A stretch of DNA of 64,000 bases, from contig WHVD01000082.1 of NCBI GenBank assembly GCA_015178975.1, positions 124,001-188,000 of the forward strand, in the 5' to 3' direction. This DNA is from Hysterangium stoloniferum (lineage: Eukaryota; Basidiomycota; Agaricomycetes; Hysterangiales; Hysterangiaceae). The position numbers and the translations under genes are program-made. Below are positions 21,420 through 33,054 of the stretch, piece by piece (the stretch's first letter is position 1; every line of letters starts with the position of its first letter). Under the pieces are notes generated by a model. The model had not been told where the DNA came from. It worked only from the letters and a program-made list of their open reading frames with translations, and did no database searches.

Positions 21420-22631
21420 GCGCCCAAACCTCCTCCCATAAAAGGCAGGTAAAAGGTACCATCAGCTTAGTCACGTCCTTAGTCAGCACGGAATCAATAT
21501 AGGGCACTCATGGGAGCTTTTTTGATGCCACAGGAGTATTTTGTGACACACTGTGATGCGTGAGAAAACCATGCGAGCATTTTCGGCCATAGCCACCAGA
21601 AGACTAGGGCCTTGAGGCTGCAATGCTTTCTCCCTTTCCCTCTCTCTCTCCCCACTCCATGTTCTTTACATTGTAAGTGGCTACTCTCTGGAGTATTTAT
21701 CAAAGTAGTTGGGTCCATACCAAGACATGTTAAGGCCTCTATTTAATTGTATTTAAGTTTGCTTTTTTAATAATTAAATATATTATTCTACAGTTACAAT
21801 CTGGCCATCCACTGGCCATCCACTGGCCCTGTACCCTTTATATTGGAGGTTCATCTTCTCTGAAGCTTTCTGACTCTGCAGTCAATATCAAAGGTGTGGT
21901 GAGCCTGTACTTATTATTACTTATTTCTTTCTGTTTTTAATGATTAAATAATTTATTTGCAGTCAAAGTCACCTTTTCCAGCAGTTATTCTCATTCATAA
22001 TCTTCATATACATAGTCTGAAGGCTACTCTATAAATTCCAGGTGTGTTTTGTGTTTCCTCATACTGTTTTACATTATTTATGCTTTATTCTTTGCATTTT
22101 TGGGCTATTTTAGATCCATTTGTCTGATTTCTTTTTTCCTGGTACTCTCCACTGCTTTGGTGAGTATCCCTGTGAGCATAAGTAGAGTATTGAAGGTAAG
22201 TCCTGCCCCTGTAATTAATTTCACCATTTATTCCTTAGAAATAATTCATCCAGTTGTCATTGGCCTCTATTGTGTGGCTTTTTGGATTTATTGCCATTTC
22301 CTTTCCCCCTGCAAGGTATAAAACACTTCTAGGTTAGTATTGATATCTTCTCTGACACTGTGAAAATTATTTATGGTTTATGTTTTGCTTTTTTGGCTTA
22401 TTTTAACTGAATTCATTCCAACTCTGTCCCTCTCTTTTACAGGTTTTCCATGTCTGCTGCTGCTGCTACTTTGTGTTCCAACCTTGGCTTGATTTTTGGT
22501 TTGTATTTTCATTGACTCCCAGTTTGGTATTCCAATGGGTGGGAACTCAGCTGGGTTCCAGATAAGCCATATAGTGCTCTTTGTGATATATCACACTTGC
22601 ATTTTTTCCTTGAGTGTATTCTTCTACTATT

Positions 22632-24290
22632 ATGGATTGAACCCCTGAGTTTGATCGGGAGGAGGAGCGGAACCGACGTAGGGCACAATTGCAGATGACA
22701 TCACCATCTGACTGCCATCGATGTTCAGCTGTGACTCATTATGATGTACTCCCTCCTCAACTATTCCCCCATGTCTCTGTTGTTGCAGGTCCATCTGATG
22801 ATCCATTTGTGGCTGCTCCACAACCACCACAGCAAGGTGTGATTCCTCCTGCACCCCAAGTGGGGAGTAGTGCCATGGCAGCATTATGGGATCAGTATGC
22901 AAATTTGCCACCATTACAACCTCTTCAGCAGGGTTGTCAAGCAGCAAATGTATCTGTTCAACCACAGGCCCCAAATGCCCAATTAGCACCTGCAGATCAA
23001 TCTATCCAGCCTACAGTTGGTTCTGCTGCAGTAGCTGCTTTGGGTGCTTGGTTGGCTACTTTGCCACCATTACGACAACCTGCTGAACGGCATCATGCAC
23101 AGGCAAATGCAGCTGCTCAGATTCAGAATCATCCACCATTACAGCAACCTGCTCAACTGCAGCCACCAATTTTACAGTCAGCACCACATTCACAGCTTGG
23201 TCATCCATCTGTACCACTGCACCATGGTCATCCACCTATTAATGCAGTTCCACCACTTCAGGGACAAGTACCCATTTTTCAGTTGGCACTACCACAGCAT
23301 CAACATCCACCTGTTCATCCAGCAGCAAATGCACAGCAACAGCCACAGTTGGCCCCACCCCCAGCTATTCCTCCACCTCCAGTCATTCTCCCACTTGCCC
23401 CACCCCCAGCTATTGCCCCACCTGCAGTCAATGCCCCACCCCCAGCCATTCCATATCCTGCAGCCATCCCTCCACTCCTACTTCCTGTTGCACAATTACC
23501 CATTGGATGGCAGCCAGTTGTGGAGGCCAGGTTTCCAAGACATGATGTGGGACATATGAACATACAGTGTTCACACTGTGGAGCTTTACACTGGATAGAT
23601 GAACATCTGTCAGCTAGCTCTCAGACAACACCAAAGTTTGGCAAGTGTTGCAAGCAAGGAAAGATCATCCTTCCAATACTTGAATTAGTCCCTCATACCT
23701 TAAAGTCTCTTCTTGAGGATAATACAGACAATACCAAGGAATTTCACAAAAATCTTCATGCATATAATAATGCATTTGCATTTATATCACTTGGTGTCAA
23801 ATTGGATGAGTCTGTCTTGCAAGGTGGTTAGGGCCCATATGTTTTTAAAATACATGGTGGATTGTATCATGAGCAAGGTTCCTTAATCCCATACAGGGAA
23901 GAAGTATTACCCAGTTATGCTCAGCTTTACATCCATGATCCTGCACTGGCAGGTGAGGATGCACTGGGGAATGCATTGCAGATAAGGCAGAATCACAGGG
24001 AAAATCTAAATCTAAACAATCAAACCTTTTTTGACTTGCAGGACATGATGGAGCAATATAATCCTTTTATAGCACTCTATTGCCAGGCACATGAGTGATT
24101 GAGAACACAAGCAGAGACTCCAAGGTTACATGTTAGACTGAGCTACAAGGCTTTTACTGATCCCCAATGGTTCAACCTTCCAACCAGTGATGAACTTGCA
24201 GTCATTGTGCCTGGAGATGGTGATACAGGTCGGGGTGACCCAAGGGATATTATTGTTCAGGGAAGGGGGGGGGGCCTTCCATCGATTGCA
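22632..24290 (+). pseudogene. Helitron 1 N-terminal region
   Basis: The equivalent frame in Helitron 2 starts MDQTPGHNREEEQW; here codon 3 is TGA (22638). After an EEERNRRRAQLQMTSPSD segment comes a long Pro/Gln/Ala tract (residues about 40-290), then a cysteine/histidine module (MNIQCSHCGALHWIDEH ... KFGKCCKQGK, 23555-23665) conserved in both Helitrons and usual before the Helitron-like N domain. A TAG at 23829 and a TGA at 24097 interrupt SLGVKLDESVLQGG and the following YAQLYIHDPALAGEDAL. A G-run at 24263-24275 marks a frameshift into the Rep frame. Confidence 0.75.
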
Positions 24291-25896
24291 TGAAGGACAG
24301 GCCATTTGTACACCCCTTCATTATGTCATTCTCTTTCCCAGGGGTGAGCGTGGTTGGTCATGGGACATTCCCTATGCAAATAACAATTGGCAGCCTCAGG
24401 CTGCACGGCAGCATGAACAGGCTGAAGAGGAAGACAAAAGTCATAAGGTGACCCAATGTGAATATTATGCCTATCACCTATTTCTTAGAGCAAATGAAGC
24501 CAAAACCATTTTTTATGCACAAAAGCTATTCCAGCAGTATATCGTTGATGTGTGGGCAGTCACAGAACAGAGCAGATTGAAGTTTCTAAGTGAAAATCAA
24601 CCAAGGATACATGCAGAACTCTACAACCAGGTTGTTGATGCTTTTTCAAATGATGATATCAATCCCAATAGTATTGGTCAGAGGGTCATACTCCCTTCTT
24701 CATTTACTGGTGGTTCAAGGGATATGAGGCAAAGTCTGCAAAACTCTTTTGCAATCGCATGCAAGTATGGCAATGCCAGCTGCTTCATCACCATGACTGC
24801 TAATCCCAATTGGGAGGAGGTCACCCATGAATTGCTTCCTGGCCAGACCCCTGCTGATCACCCTGATTTGGTCTCACATGTCTTTGCTATCAAAAAGCCT
24901 AAAATGCTGAAAATGATTACAGAGGGCCATATCTTTGGTAAAACGGTAGCACATATCCATGTCATTGAATTCCAAAAGCAGGGTCTTCCACACATGCACT
25001 GTCTTATATGGTTTGAGAAGCAGTATAAGCCAAGGACACCTGCAGATGTCGATTCAATTATTTCTGCCTGTTTTCCAGATCCTGAAACACATCCCAGACT
25101 ATTTAATTTAGTAGGTCAACTCATGACCCATAGCCCCTGTGGTCTTCATCATCCAACTGCTGCCTGTATGGCCAATGGCACATGTGGTAAATTCTGCCCA
25201 AAGGATTGGTGTGAAGCCACCATTGTCAATCAGGAAGGCTATTTATTCTACCTTCATCCCAACAATGGAAGGGTTTATCAAACTCCCAAGTTCACATATG
25301 ACAACAGATATGTTGTTCCTTACTCTCCTATTTTGCTTCTCACCTTTGAGTGCCATATCAATGTCAAGTTGGTCTTTACCAATAGATCAATGAAGTACAT
25401 GCATAAATACTGCTACAAGGGGCCTGATCGCACAACTATGGAGGTTGGAAAGACACCAGATGAGATTAAACAGTATCTTGGTGCACGATATGTTAGTGCA
25501 CATGAGTCTGTCTGGCGATTAATGTGCAATGAACTCTACATCCAGGTTCCTGCAGTAATGGCACTTCATGTCCACCTCCCTGGGGAAAACACTGTCATTT
25601 TCAATGCTGATCAAGGTCCTGCTGAGGATTTACAAAGGGCAGAGTGTGCTGGCACAACTCTAATGGCTTATTTTGAAGCTAATGCCAAGGATATCATTGG
25701 CTACAATGGTCGCCATGCCAGGGACACATTGTATATGGATTTTCCTGAGTGTTTTACATTTGTAGCTAGGACTAAATCATGGAAGCCACGTCAAAGTGGT
25801 TTTTCCATAGGACACATCCATTTTGTCAATGCTGCCAGTGGTGAAAGATTTCACCTCCATACATTGCTCACTGTCGTCCAAGGTGATACCTCATAA
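24270..25896 (+). pseudogene. Helitron Rep (HUH nuclease) domain
   Basis: About 540 residues. Begins with CTPLHYVILFPRGERGW and the Helitron-like N domain (YYAYHLFLRAN ... FQQYIVDVWAVTEQSRLKF), then PSSFTGGSRDMRQSLQNSFA and FITMTANPNWEE. The HUH metal-binding motif is GLPHMHCLIWF (near 24985-25010). The paired-tyrosine region is KYMHKYCYKGPDR (near 25396-25430), with both catalytic-type tyrosines present. This domain nicks and joins DNA strands in rolling-circle transposition. The frame is open but leads to a stop at 25894 before the helicase, where a frameshift is required. Confidence 0.88.
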
Positions 25897-25919
25897 ATCT
25901 AAGGACTTTTCAGGGTGAG

Positions 25920-27713
25920 ACCCATTCCACATTTCAACAAGCCTGTGTTGCACATGGTTTGCTTGAAGATGACTGCCAGTGGAACATGTGTCTCAGAGAA
26001 GCCAGTCGCATACAGCCTGGCCTTCAACTTCACAGGTTGTTTATCATCATTTTGACCATGTCCTCCCCTGCACAACCCCAAGAACTCTGGAATGAGTTCA
26101 AAGAATTTATCTGTGATGATTTGGACTGGATCCTGAGGGTTACATATAACATTGACAATGTAGCACCTCACACAATTTATGACTTTGGTCTCTATCAGAT
26201 TGATAAAATCCTCTGCTATTCTGGAAAGTCTCTTTCACTCTATCCAACCATGCCACAAATCACTGAGAATTGGGATCAGTTCATTGGCAATCATCTCATT
26301 AGGGAGCAGAAGAATTATAATCTTGATCATGAACATGCCAGTGCCCAGGCCAATCTTGAAAAGTTCAATCCTGAACAACAAGTTGCTTTTAACACTATCA
26401 TCAAGGCAGTTGATGAGCAGCAGGAGGGCAAAATGTTCTTTGTCAATGGTCCAGGTGGCACTGGCAAGTCCCTTGTATGGAATACTCTTGCACACGCATG
26501 TCATGCCAAAGGCTACATTGTCCTTTGTGTCGCCTCATCTGGAATTGCATCAATGATTCTCAAAGGTGGTTGCACCTCTCATAGCATGTTTTCAATTCCT
26601 GTTCCCTGTGAGAAGGACTCCTCATGTCACATCAAAAAGGGCTCAGAAAAGGCAGAGCTCATGAAGCGAGTACGCCTCATCACAATGCAGTCATGTTTCA
26701 TATGTGAACAGTCGACCGAACTCTAAGGGATGTATTAGACAAAGATGCTCTCCCCTTTGGAGGCATTCCTGTTGCCTGGGGAGGTGACTTCCAGCAGACT
26801 TTGCCTGTTGTACAATGTGTCTCTAAAGAACAGATTATTGGTGAATGTATTCAAAAATCTCAACTCTGGAACCATGTCAAGGTACTTTTCTTGAAAAAGA
26901 ATATGTGGGCTGATCAGCATGATCCACACAGTGATCAGTTTGCTCAGTGGCTCTTAGATGTAGGCCATGGAAAGGATTTGCCTTTGGATCATACAATGGA
27001 TATCCCTCCTTATATGATCTGTGGTCCAGAAATGTCTGATCTAATTACTGAGATATATCCAGACATCCATGTGGATGGAGACCAAAGAAATTGGCAAGAT
27101 GGAGACTTATTAGACCATGCTATTCTGTGTCCTAGGAATTCAGATGTGGAAGAAATTAATTCAGAACTTCTGAATAGATTCCCTGGAGAGAGTTGGGTCT
27201 ACCACAGTGCTGACACTGCAGAGGTGACATGGAGGCAGAAGTCTATCCTGTGGAATATTTAAATAGTCTCAACTTTGGTGGAATTTCACCAAGTCGACTT
27301 GAGATGAAGCCAGGAGTACCTTTAATGCTACTACGGAATATAGATCCACAGATGGGACTTTTCAATGGTACAAAATTGCAACTATTGAAAATGGAAAATC
27401 ATTTTCTTTTGGTGCAGATCTTAACTGGACCATGTGCTGGGGAAGAGGCATTTATTTCAAGGATTAAAATCATTACAAATGATGATGAACTCCCTTTTAA
27501 ACTTCATCGGGTTCAGTTTCAATGACAAATAACAAGTCACAGGGACAATCTTTGAAATTAGTAGGATTAGATTTGAGAATGGCTATGTTTGGACATGGGC
27601 AATTGTATGTGGGACTTTCAAGGGGAAGAAGTTGGAATAGGGTTAAAATATTATTAGAGAAGGAGTCAAAGAGAACTGCAAATATAGTGTACAAAGATGT
27701 ATTATTAGATTGA
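25920..27713 (+). pseudogene. Helitron PIF1-type helicase
   Basis: Connects from TFQQACVAHGLLEDDCQWN in a shifted frame. Walker A is FVNGPGGTGKS (26440-26471), followed by CVASSGIASMILKGGCTSHS. Walker B and motif III follow in other frames (GGDFQQTLPV near 26785). The middle and C-terminal parts (HVDGDQRNWQDGD, 27070; KPGVPLMLLRNIDPQMGLFNG, 27305) and the end (MTNNKSQGQSLKLVGLDL ... GQLYVGLSRGR, 27522-27645) are all visible. At least three frameshifts or stops (26726, 27262, 27525) inactivate it. The helicase unwinds donor DNA during Helitron transposition. Confidence 0.85.
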
Positions 27714-27862
27714 GAATTTGATATATTTTGATTTTTTTTTCCTGACAATGATTGGAATAGATAGTTAAGAGTTGTGGATGTGGGAGGGGGTTGCATAGCA
27801 AAGTGGTGGGGTAGGTCATTTTAATTATGATAAATACTTAAAAGTTGTCAATGCGGGGGGGT

Positions 27863-27883
27863 TTGGGGGGCTTCGCCCCCCAA
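27863..27883 (+). other. Terminal hairpin of Helitron 1
   Basis: Nine-base-pair stem TTGGGGGGC/GCCCCCCAA with a 3-base loop. It is followed by CAAGCTGG, so CTGG could be the CTRR terminus. Only one such end is present here, which limits confidence. Confidence 0.55.
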
Positions 27884-28595
27884 CAAGCTGGAGCCCACAG
27901 CGAAGTTGTGGGGCTGGTCGCAAAGTGACTGCCCTGCAGCATAGCAAGGGTTCCTAAGCTTGTCATCCATATAATGAATTTTGCTTGGTGGGTTGTGGGC
28001 ATGAAAATACACAAAAATCCCAACTGGGCGAAAAAAGATGCCAGAAAATAAAAGGTACTGTTAGTGACTCAGCTTTCATTGTTATGTCAGCACAGAAGCA
28101 AATTCAGAAGCATTTTTTGCACTTGCAGGGGTATTTTTAAGGCCACAGGAGCTTTTCAGCACTCGTGGGAGTATTCTTTAGTGCTGTGGGAAGCCTGGAA
28201 GCCCGCTGTAAAGCCTTGAGGCTGCAACACTTTCTCCCTTTCCCTCTCCCTACCCTGCCTTTGTGCTCATTCAATTGTGAGGGGATCCTCTCTGGAATAT
28301 TTCTCAAGGAATATTTCTCAAGGTACCTGAGCCCATACCAAGGTGTGTTGCGGCCTCTATTTAATTGTATTAAATTTTGCTTTTTTAATAATTAAATATA
28401 TTAATCTGCAGTTAGAGTCTGGCTATCCACTGGCCCTGGACCCCCCATATTGAACATCTATCATATGTATCTGAAGCCTTCCTCAACTCTTCAGGCAATA
28501 TAAAAGGTGTGGTGAGCTCCTATCTATTATTATTTAATTTTCACTTTTTTTAATGATTAAATAATTTATTTGCAGTCAGATTACCCTTTCCCAGG

Positions 28596-29216
28596 TGGAG
28601 GATAACCCAAAACTTTAAAAGTTATTTATCCACTAAAGTATATATATTTATATTGTTTGTTGTAAAATTAATATTTAATCAAATTCAGTTGATTAGGTAT
28701 CACTCTGAAGAATGCAAAAATATTAATATTTATCCTATATCTGACAAAATTTAGTCAAACAATCATTTGTAGATTATTCTTTTGGAATAAATTGCACAAT
28801 GGGGATTGGTACCCCAGATAGTTCTGGTTAACTCTCTAAACCAACTAAATTTAAATTATATGAAATATATTTGAAAGTTTGCTTGTATACAAGAGAATAC
28901 ATCATAACCCAAAGATTAAGTCATAACCCAAAGATTAAGTCATAACCCAAAGATTAAGTCATAACCCAAAGATTAAGTCATAACCCAAATAATCTTGTTT
29001 AACCCAAATAATCTAGGTTAACCCAAATAATCTTGTGTAACTATGTCATTTGTGTGTATTTTAAAAAGGCATGCATATTTTAAAGATGAAATTTCAGGTA
29101 ATTAAATATAAACTCATAGAATAAGTTGTCATGGCCAGAAGGAATAGACTCACTTAGAAAATATGAGGATTATCCAGTAAAATTTTGTATATTCAATAAA
29201 GTGTGACCATCCTCCA
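28596..29216. mobile_element. TIR element in Helitron 2 leader
   Basis: Present only in Helitron 2: Helitron 1 runs straight through the equivalent point at 21975. Ends TGGAGGAT and ATCCTCCA form an 8-bp inverted repeat related to the GGAGGAT end of element S. AT-rich and non-coding. No convincing TSD was found. Confidence 0.55.
28903..28989. repeat. 19-bp tandem repeat
   Basis: About 4.6 perfect copies of CATAACCCAAAGATTAAGT inside the TIR element, then a decayed run of AACCCAAATAATCT words to about 29035. Confidence 0.95.
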
Positions 29217-30159
29217 GTGTTCTTCTCATTGGAATACACAGTCTGAAGGCTACCCTATAGTCCCAGGTATGTTCTGGACTTTCTCATGCTATTTTAATTT
29301 ATTTATGCATTATTTCTTGCATTTCTGAGCTATTTTAGACCCATTTATCTGAATTCTTTTTCCCTGGGACTCTCGCTGCTTTTTTGAGTCCTCTCTGTGA
29401 GTATAAGTGGAGTATTGAAGGTGTCCTGTCCCTATAATTAACCTTACCTTTTTTGGCTCAAATATTATTTATACAGTGAAACTGACCTTCTATTTTGTGC
29501 CTTTTTGCCTTGATTGCTGTTTCTATTCTTGCTGGAAGATATAATATCCATCCAGGTTAGTACTTATATCTTTCCTCATGCTATTAGAAACTGATTATGC
29601 TTTATTTTTTGCTTTTTTGGGCTATTTTAGACCCATTTGTCTAAGTTCCTTTTTCCAGGCACTCTCTACTGCTTTTGTGATTGCTTTCTGTAAGTATAAG
29701 TGGAGGAATTGAAAGTGAGTCCTTTCCCTGTAATTAGTTTCACCATTTTTGGCTTAGAAATAATTCATACAGCTAACATTGACCTTCCATTCTGTAGGTT
29801 TTGGCTTTATTGCTGTTTCTATTCTCTCTGTGAGATACAGGCCACCTCCAGGTTAGTATTAATGCCATCTCTAATGCTGTTAAAGTTTATTCATGATTTC
29901 TTTTTTACATTTTTGACTTATTTTAGCCTAAATCATTTCAACCATCTCCCTCTCCTCTCTCCCCTCTTTTTCAGGTTTTCTGTCTCTGCTGCTACAGCTT
30001 GGCCTGCCTTTTTTCTTTTTTGTTTTATGGTGCTTCCCAATTGGTGCAAGTGTGCTATACTGGTGAACAGGTCTTTTGAGTGTATCTATACAGCCTTTGT
30101 TTGCTGTTGCCAAGTATATTGCACTGGCATTTTTCTCTTGAGTGGATCCTTCTACTGTT

Positions 30160-31527
30160 ATGGATCAAACACCTGGACATAATCGGGAGGAGGAGCAATG
30201 GCAGCATAGGGCCCAACTGCAAATGACATCCCCCTCTGACTGCCATTGACGATTAGCTGTGAATAATCATGATGTTCCACCCCCTGCTCAACCATTCCCA
30301 CATGCCCGTGGTATTGCAGGTCAATCTGATAATCCATTTTTGGTGGCCCAGCAACTACCAGAATTGCCTCACCACAATGTAATTGCTGCAGGTGGTTCTG
30401 CTGCAGGTGGTTCTGCTGCAGGTAGCTCTGCTGCAGGTAGCTCTGTTCCAATTGGCTCTGCTGCAATGGATATTTTGCATGCTCGGTATGCAGCTTTGCC
30501 ACCATTACGACGATCTATTCGTAGGCAAAGGGCCCCACCACAGTACCACCATCTACCTGGAAATCCAGCTCCACAACAACAACAACAACCTATATTGCAG
30601 TGGGCACCACCACAGCTTCACCATCCACCTGGAAATCCAGCTCAACAACAACCACTACAGTTAGCGCCACCTCCAGCCATTCTCCCACCTCCAGCCATTC
30701 TCCCACCTCCAGCCATTCTCCCACCTCCAGCCATTCTCCCACCTCCAGCCATTCTCCCACCTCCAGCCATTCTCCCACCTCCAGCCATTCTCCCACCTCC
30801 AGCCATTCTCCCACCTCCAGCCATTCTCCCACCTCCAGCCATTCTCCCACCTCCAGCCATTCTCCCACCTCCAGCCATTCCCCCACCTCCAGCCATTCCC
30901 CCACCTCCAGCCATTCTCCCACCTCCAGCCATTCTCCCACCTCCAGCCATTCTCCCACCTCCAGCAATTCCACAGCCTGCAGCCATGCCTCTACCTCCAC
31001 CTCCTGTTGCACAATTACCCATTAGACGGCAGCCAGTTGTAGAGGACAGGTTTCCAAGACATGACTTGGGACATATGAATATACAGTGTCCAGACTGTGG
31101 AGCATTTTACTGGATAGATGAGCATCTCTCACATAGTTCTAAGATACATCCAAAATTTGGCAAGTGTTGCAAACAAGGAAAGGTGGCCCTCCCAATACTT
31201 GAGCCAGTCCCTCACACTTTAAGGTCCCTCCTTGAGGATAATACAGACAATGGCAAAGAATTTCAGAAAAATATTTGGGCATATAATAATGCATTTACAT
31301 TTACATCACTTGGTGTCAATTTGGATGAGTCTGTCTTGCAAGGTGGTGGCGGCCCATATGTCTTCAAAATTCATGATGAATTGTATCACCAGCATGGTGC
31401 CTTGATTCCTTACACAGAAGGTGTATCACATAGTTATGCTCAGCTTTACATCCATGATCCTGCATTGGCAGAGGAGGATGGACTGAGGCAGGCATTGCAG
31501 CAAAGGCAGAATCACAGGGCAAATTGA
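30160..31527 (+). pseudogene. Helitron 2 N-terminal ORF with PPPAIL array
   Basis: Starts MDQTPGHNREEEQW at 30160, with a TGA after SDCH (30247). The frame then continues open from 30259 through an alanine/glycine/serine repeat, a Q-rich stretch, seventeen PPPAI(L/P) repeats, then the zinc module (MNIQCPDCGAFYWIDEH ... KFGKCCKQGK, 31075-31180) and YAQLYIHDPALAEEDGL. It ends at TGA 31525; recognisable Helitron sequence continues in other frames to about 31790. Low-complexity linkers before the zinc module differ strongly from Helitron 1, so this part evolves by repeat expansion. No nuclease domain remains. Confidence 0.75.
30667..30972 (+). repeat. 18-bp coding minisatellite (PPPAIL x17)
   Basis: Seventeen units of CCACCTCCAGCCATTCTC with few changes. 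Helitron 1 has only a short, divergent version at 23357-23460. All six frames are open through it, so the overlapping long frames on both strands are artefacts. Confidence 0.95.
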
Positions 31528-31792
31528 AACTTGAACAACCAAACCTTTTCTGACCTCCAGGATATGATGGAGCAATATAATCCCTTTATAGAACTCTATC
31601 GCCAGGCACATGAACAATTAAGGACATAGGAAGAGACTCCAAGGTTGCATGTTGGACTGAGCTACAAGGCTTTTAATGATCCACGATGGTACAACCTTCC
31701 AACTGGTGATGAACTTGCAGTCATTCTCCCTGGAGAGGGTGACACAGGTTATGGTGATCCAAGGGATATTATTTTTCATCCTATGGCCTTCT

Positions 31793-32151
31793 TTATTAAG
31801 TGAAACCACCTATATATTCTGGGTATGTTGAATCAAGTAGAAATCTGTTCAGATTGACAGATCCATTCCAAAGTAATACATATGTATTTAGAAGTGCCAA
31901 TGATATACATATGCATGGAATGGACTATTTAAAGGTATCTATTTTTTAAAATTATTAGTGTTTCAAACTACTAATTTCTTTTATTGTCTACTCATGTCCA
32001 GAAAGATTCTTTAGTTTGTAATGTATGAGAGAGTTTAAAACTTTTTGAAAGTTTTAAAAACCAAATTATGTTTGAATCACATTCCAGATGTTTAAATGAC
32101 CTTTAGAGTATATTAGAATTTGGTATACTTAATAGTTTTCAGATATCCTCC
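31793..32151. mobile_element. Truncated TIR element S, copy 2
   Basis: Reverse complement of about 19714-20075, ending CAGATATCCTCC. It joins the Helitron 2 break to the family Q copy. Confidence 0.75.
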
Positions 32152-32154
32152 ATA

Positions 32155-32981
32155 AGGATAAAGCACTTCCAAAACCATTTTATTGAGTCTCCTCTGATTT
32201 CGCCTCAACTGGCCCCTTAGAGTAAAGTACGTGAACAATGTATTTCGTGTGACTCCGTTAAGAGATTCCTCCAACATTCAGATGTATATTGTATACTGGT
32301 AGTCAACCTTGGGCACGATGTGGTCCCCACTGAGTAGGATGTGAAGGATTTGCAATGCATCATCGTGTGCATGGAGCGCTTGAGGAATAAAGAGAACACT
32401 TCCTGCTTGAAAATCATCCTTCCTCCTTCCATAACAGAAGTAACCTCACTCGACCATTCGGGAATTGAGTGGATCAGATCCTCAAGGGGAATAAGTCCTG
32501 CACCAATAAGATGGCCTGATAACAACCTAACCAGACTGCTACAGTCACCAGTAAAGAAGGGTAATCCATATTGTACTCCTCCATGAAGGGAGTAATCTGA
32601 TCGGCGGAGATTCAATTGGCATAGTACATGGCCCATTGCAAATCAATAGGCTCAGCGTAAACCATATGACCCCCAAAGAACTGCTTGAGGATGACCTGCC
32701 TTGGCAGGAATGAGAGAATAGGTAGGCTCAGCATTAGCTCCAGGAGTGCTCAACTGCTTGGTTGATGGATAGTCCTCATGTGGATCTGGGGGAGTATCCC
32801 TTGACGGTCCAGCTGTTGCTCTGGGGGAACTCCCAGGAGGAACTGGTTTTTGAAAAGTCAATGAAGACTTCCTCATGGTGACATTACGGGGTGGTTCCAG
32901 ACTTACAGGTCTGTGATGAGGTTTTGAACTACTCAGGGTTGTTGAAGATCTTGGTGTTTGGTTCTTGCCAGTAGTCATTTA
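32155..32981 (-). pseudogene. Gag-like gene, family Q, copy 2
   Basis: Starts MTTGKNQTPRSSTTLSSS at 32978 with a Ser/Pro-rich segment (HRPVSLEPPRNVTMRKSS), reaches AGHPQAVLWGSYGLR and then, in another frame, MVYAEPIDLQW and MEEYNMDYPSLLVTVAVWLG, ending near VMEGGRMIFKQEVFSLFL. It is collinear with copy 1 and lacks copy 1's MULE and LTR R, so it serves as the empty-site reference. Frameshifts and stops show it is dead. The left end is cut at element S and the Gag-like C-terminal part is missing. Confidence 0.5.
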
Positions 32982-33054
32982 TGTGCTTAGAAATTAATAG
33001 TCATAGAGTAACATTTTCTTTGTAGGGAAAGAGCAGTCCGGCCCGGATCACCAC

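Larger units (their letters stand above)
21420..27891 (+). mobile_element. Helitron 1 (autonomous type, decayed)
   Basis: Holds a zinc-finger/proline-glutamine ORF, a HUH Rep domain and a PIF1-family helicase in the order typical of Helitrons. The left limit is approximate, set by where similarity to Helitron 2 (28.0 kb) begins. Near the right end is a perfect hairpin (27863-27883) followed five bases later by CTGG, which fits the CTRR terminus rule. The 21.4-22.6 kb leader contains several CAGGT and TTTGCAG-like words and may be intron-rich; no coding frame is evident there. Confidence 0.75.
28018..31792 (+). mobile_element. Helitron 2, 3'-truncated, head-to-tail with Helitron 1
   Basis: From about 28018 the sequence parallels the start of Helitron 1 (AAAAGGTAC, then CCTTGAGGCTGCAA near 28215 and 21610, then GCGGCCTCTATTTAATTG). 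It retains the zinc-module ORF, but Rep and helicase are absent; similarity stops near 31790 at a fragment of TIR element S. A 621-bp insertion (28596-29216) is absent from Helitron 1. Confidence 0.7.

Noticed and set aside
24263-24275. Sequencing error creating the Helitron frameshift
   Set aside because: Possible at a G-run, but other stops and frameshifts elsewhere in the element show genuine decay, so it was not called an error.
27838-28023. Small minus-strand frame over the Helitron hairpin
   Set aside because: Overlaps structural terminal sequence; no support.
30590-31025. Frames with SHSPTS, GGGRMA or VGEWLE repeats
   Set aside because: Shadows of the PPPAIL coding minisatellite in other frames.
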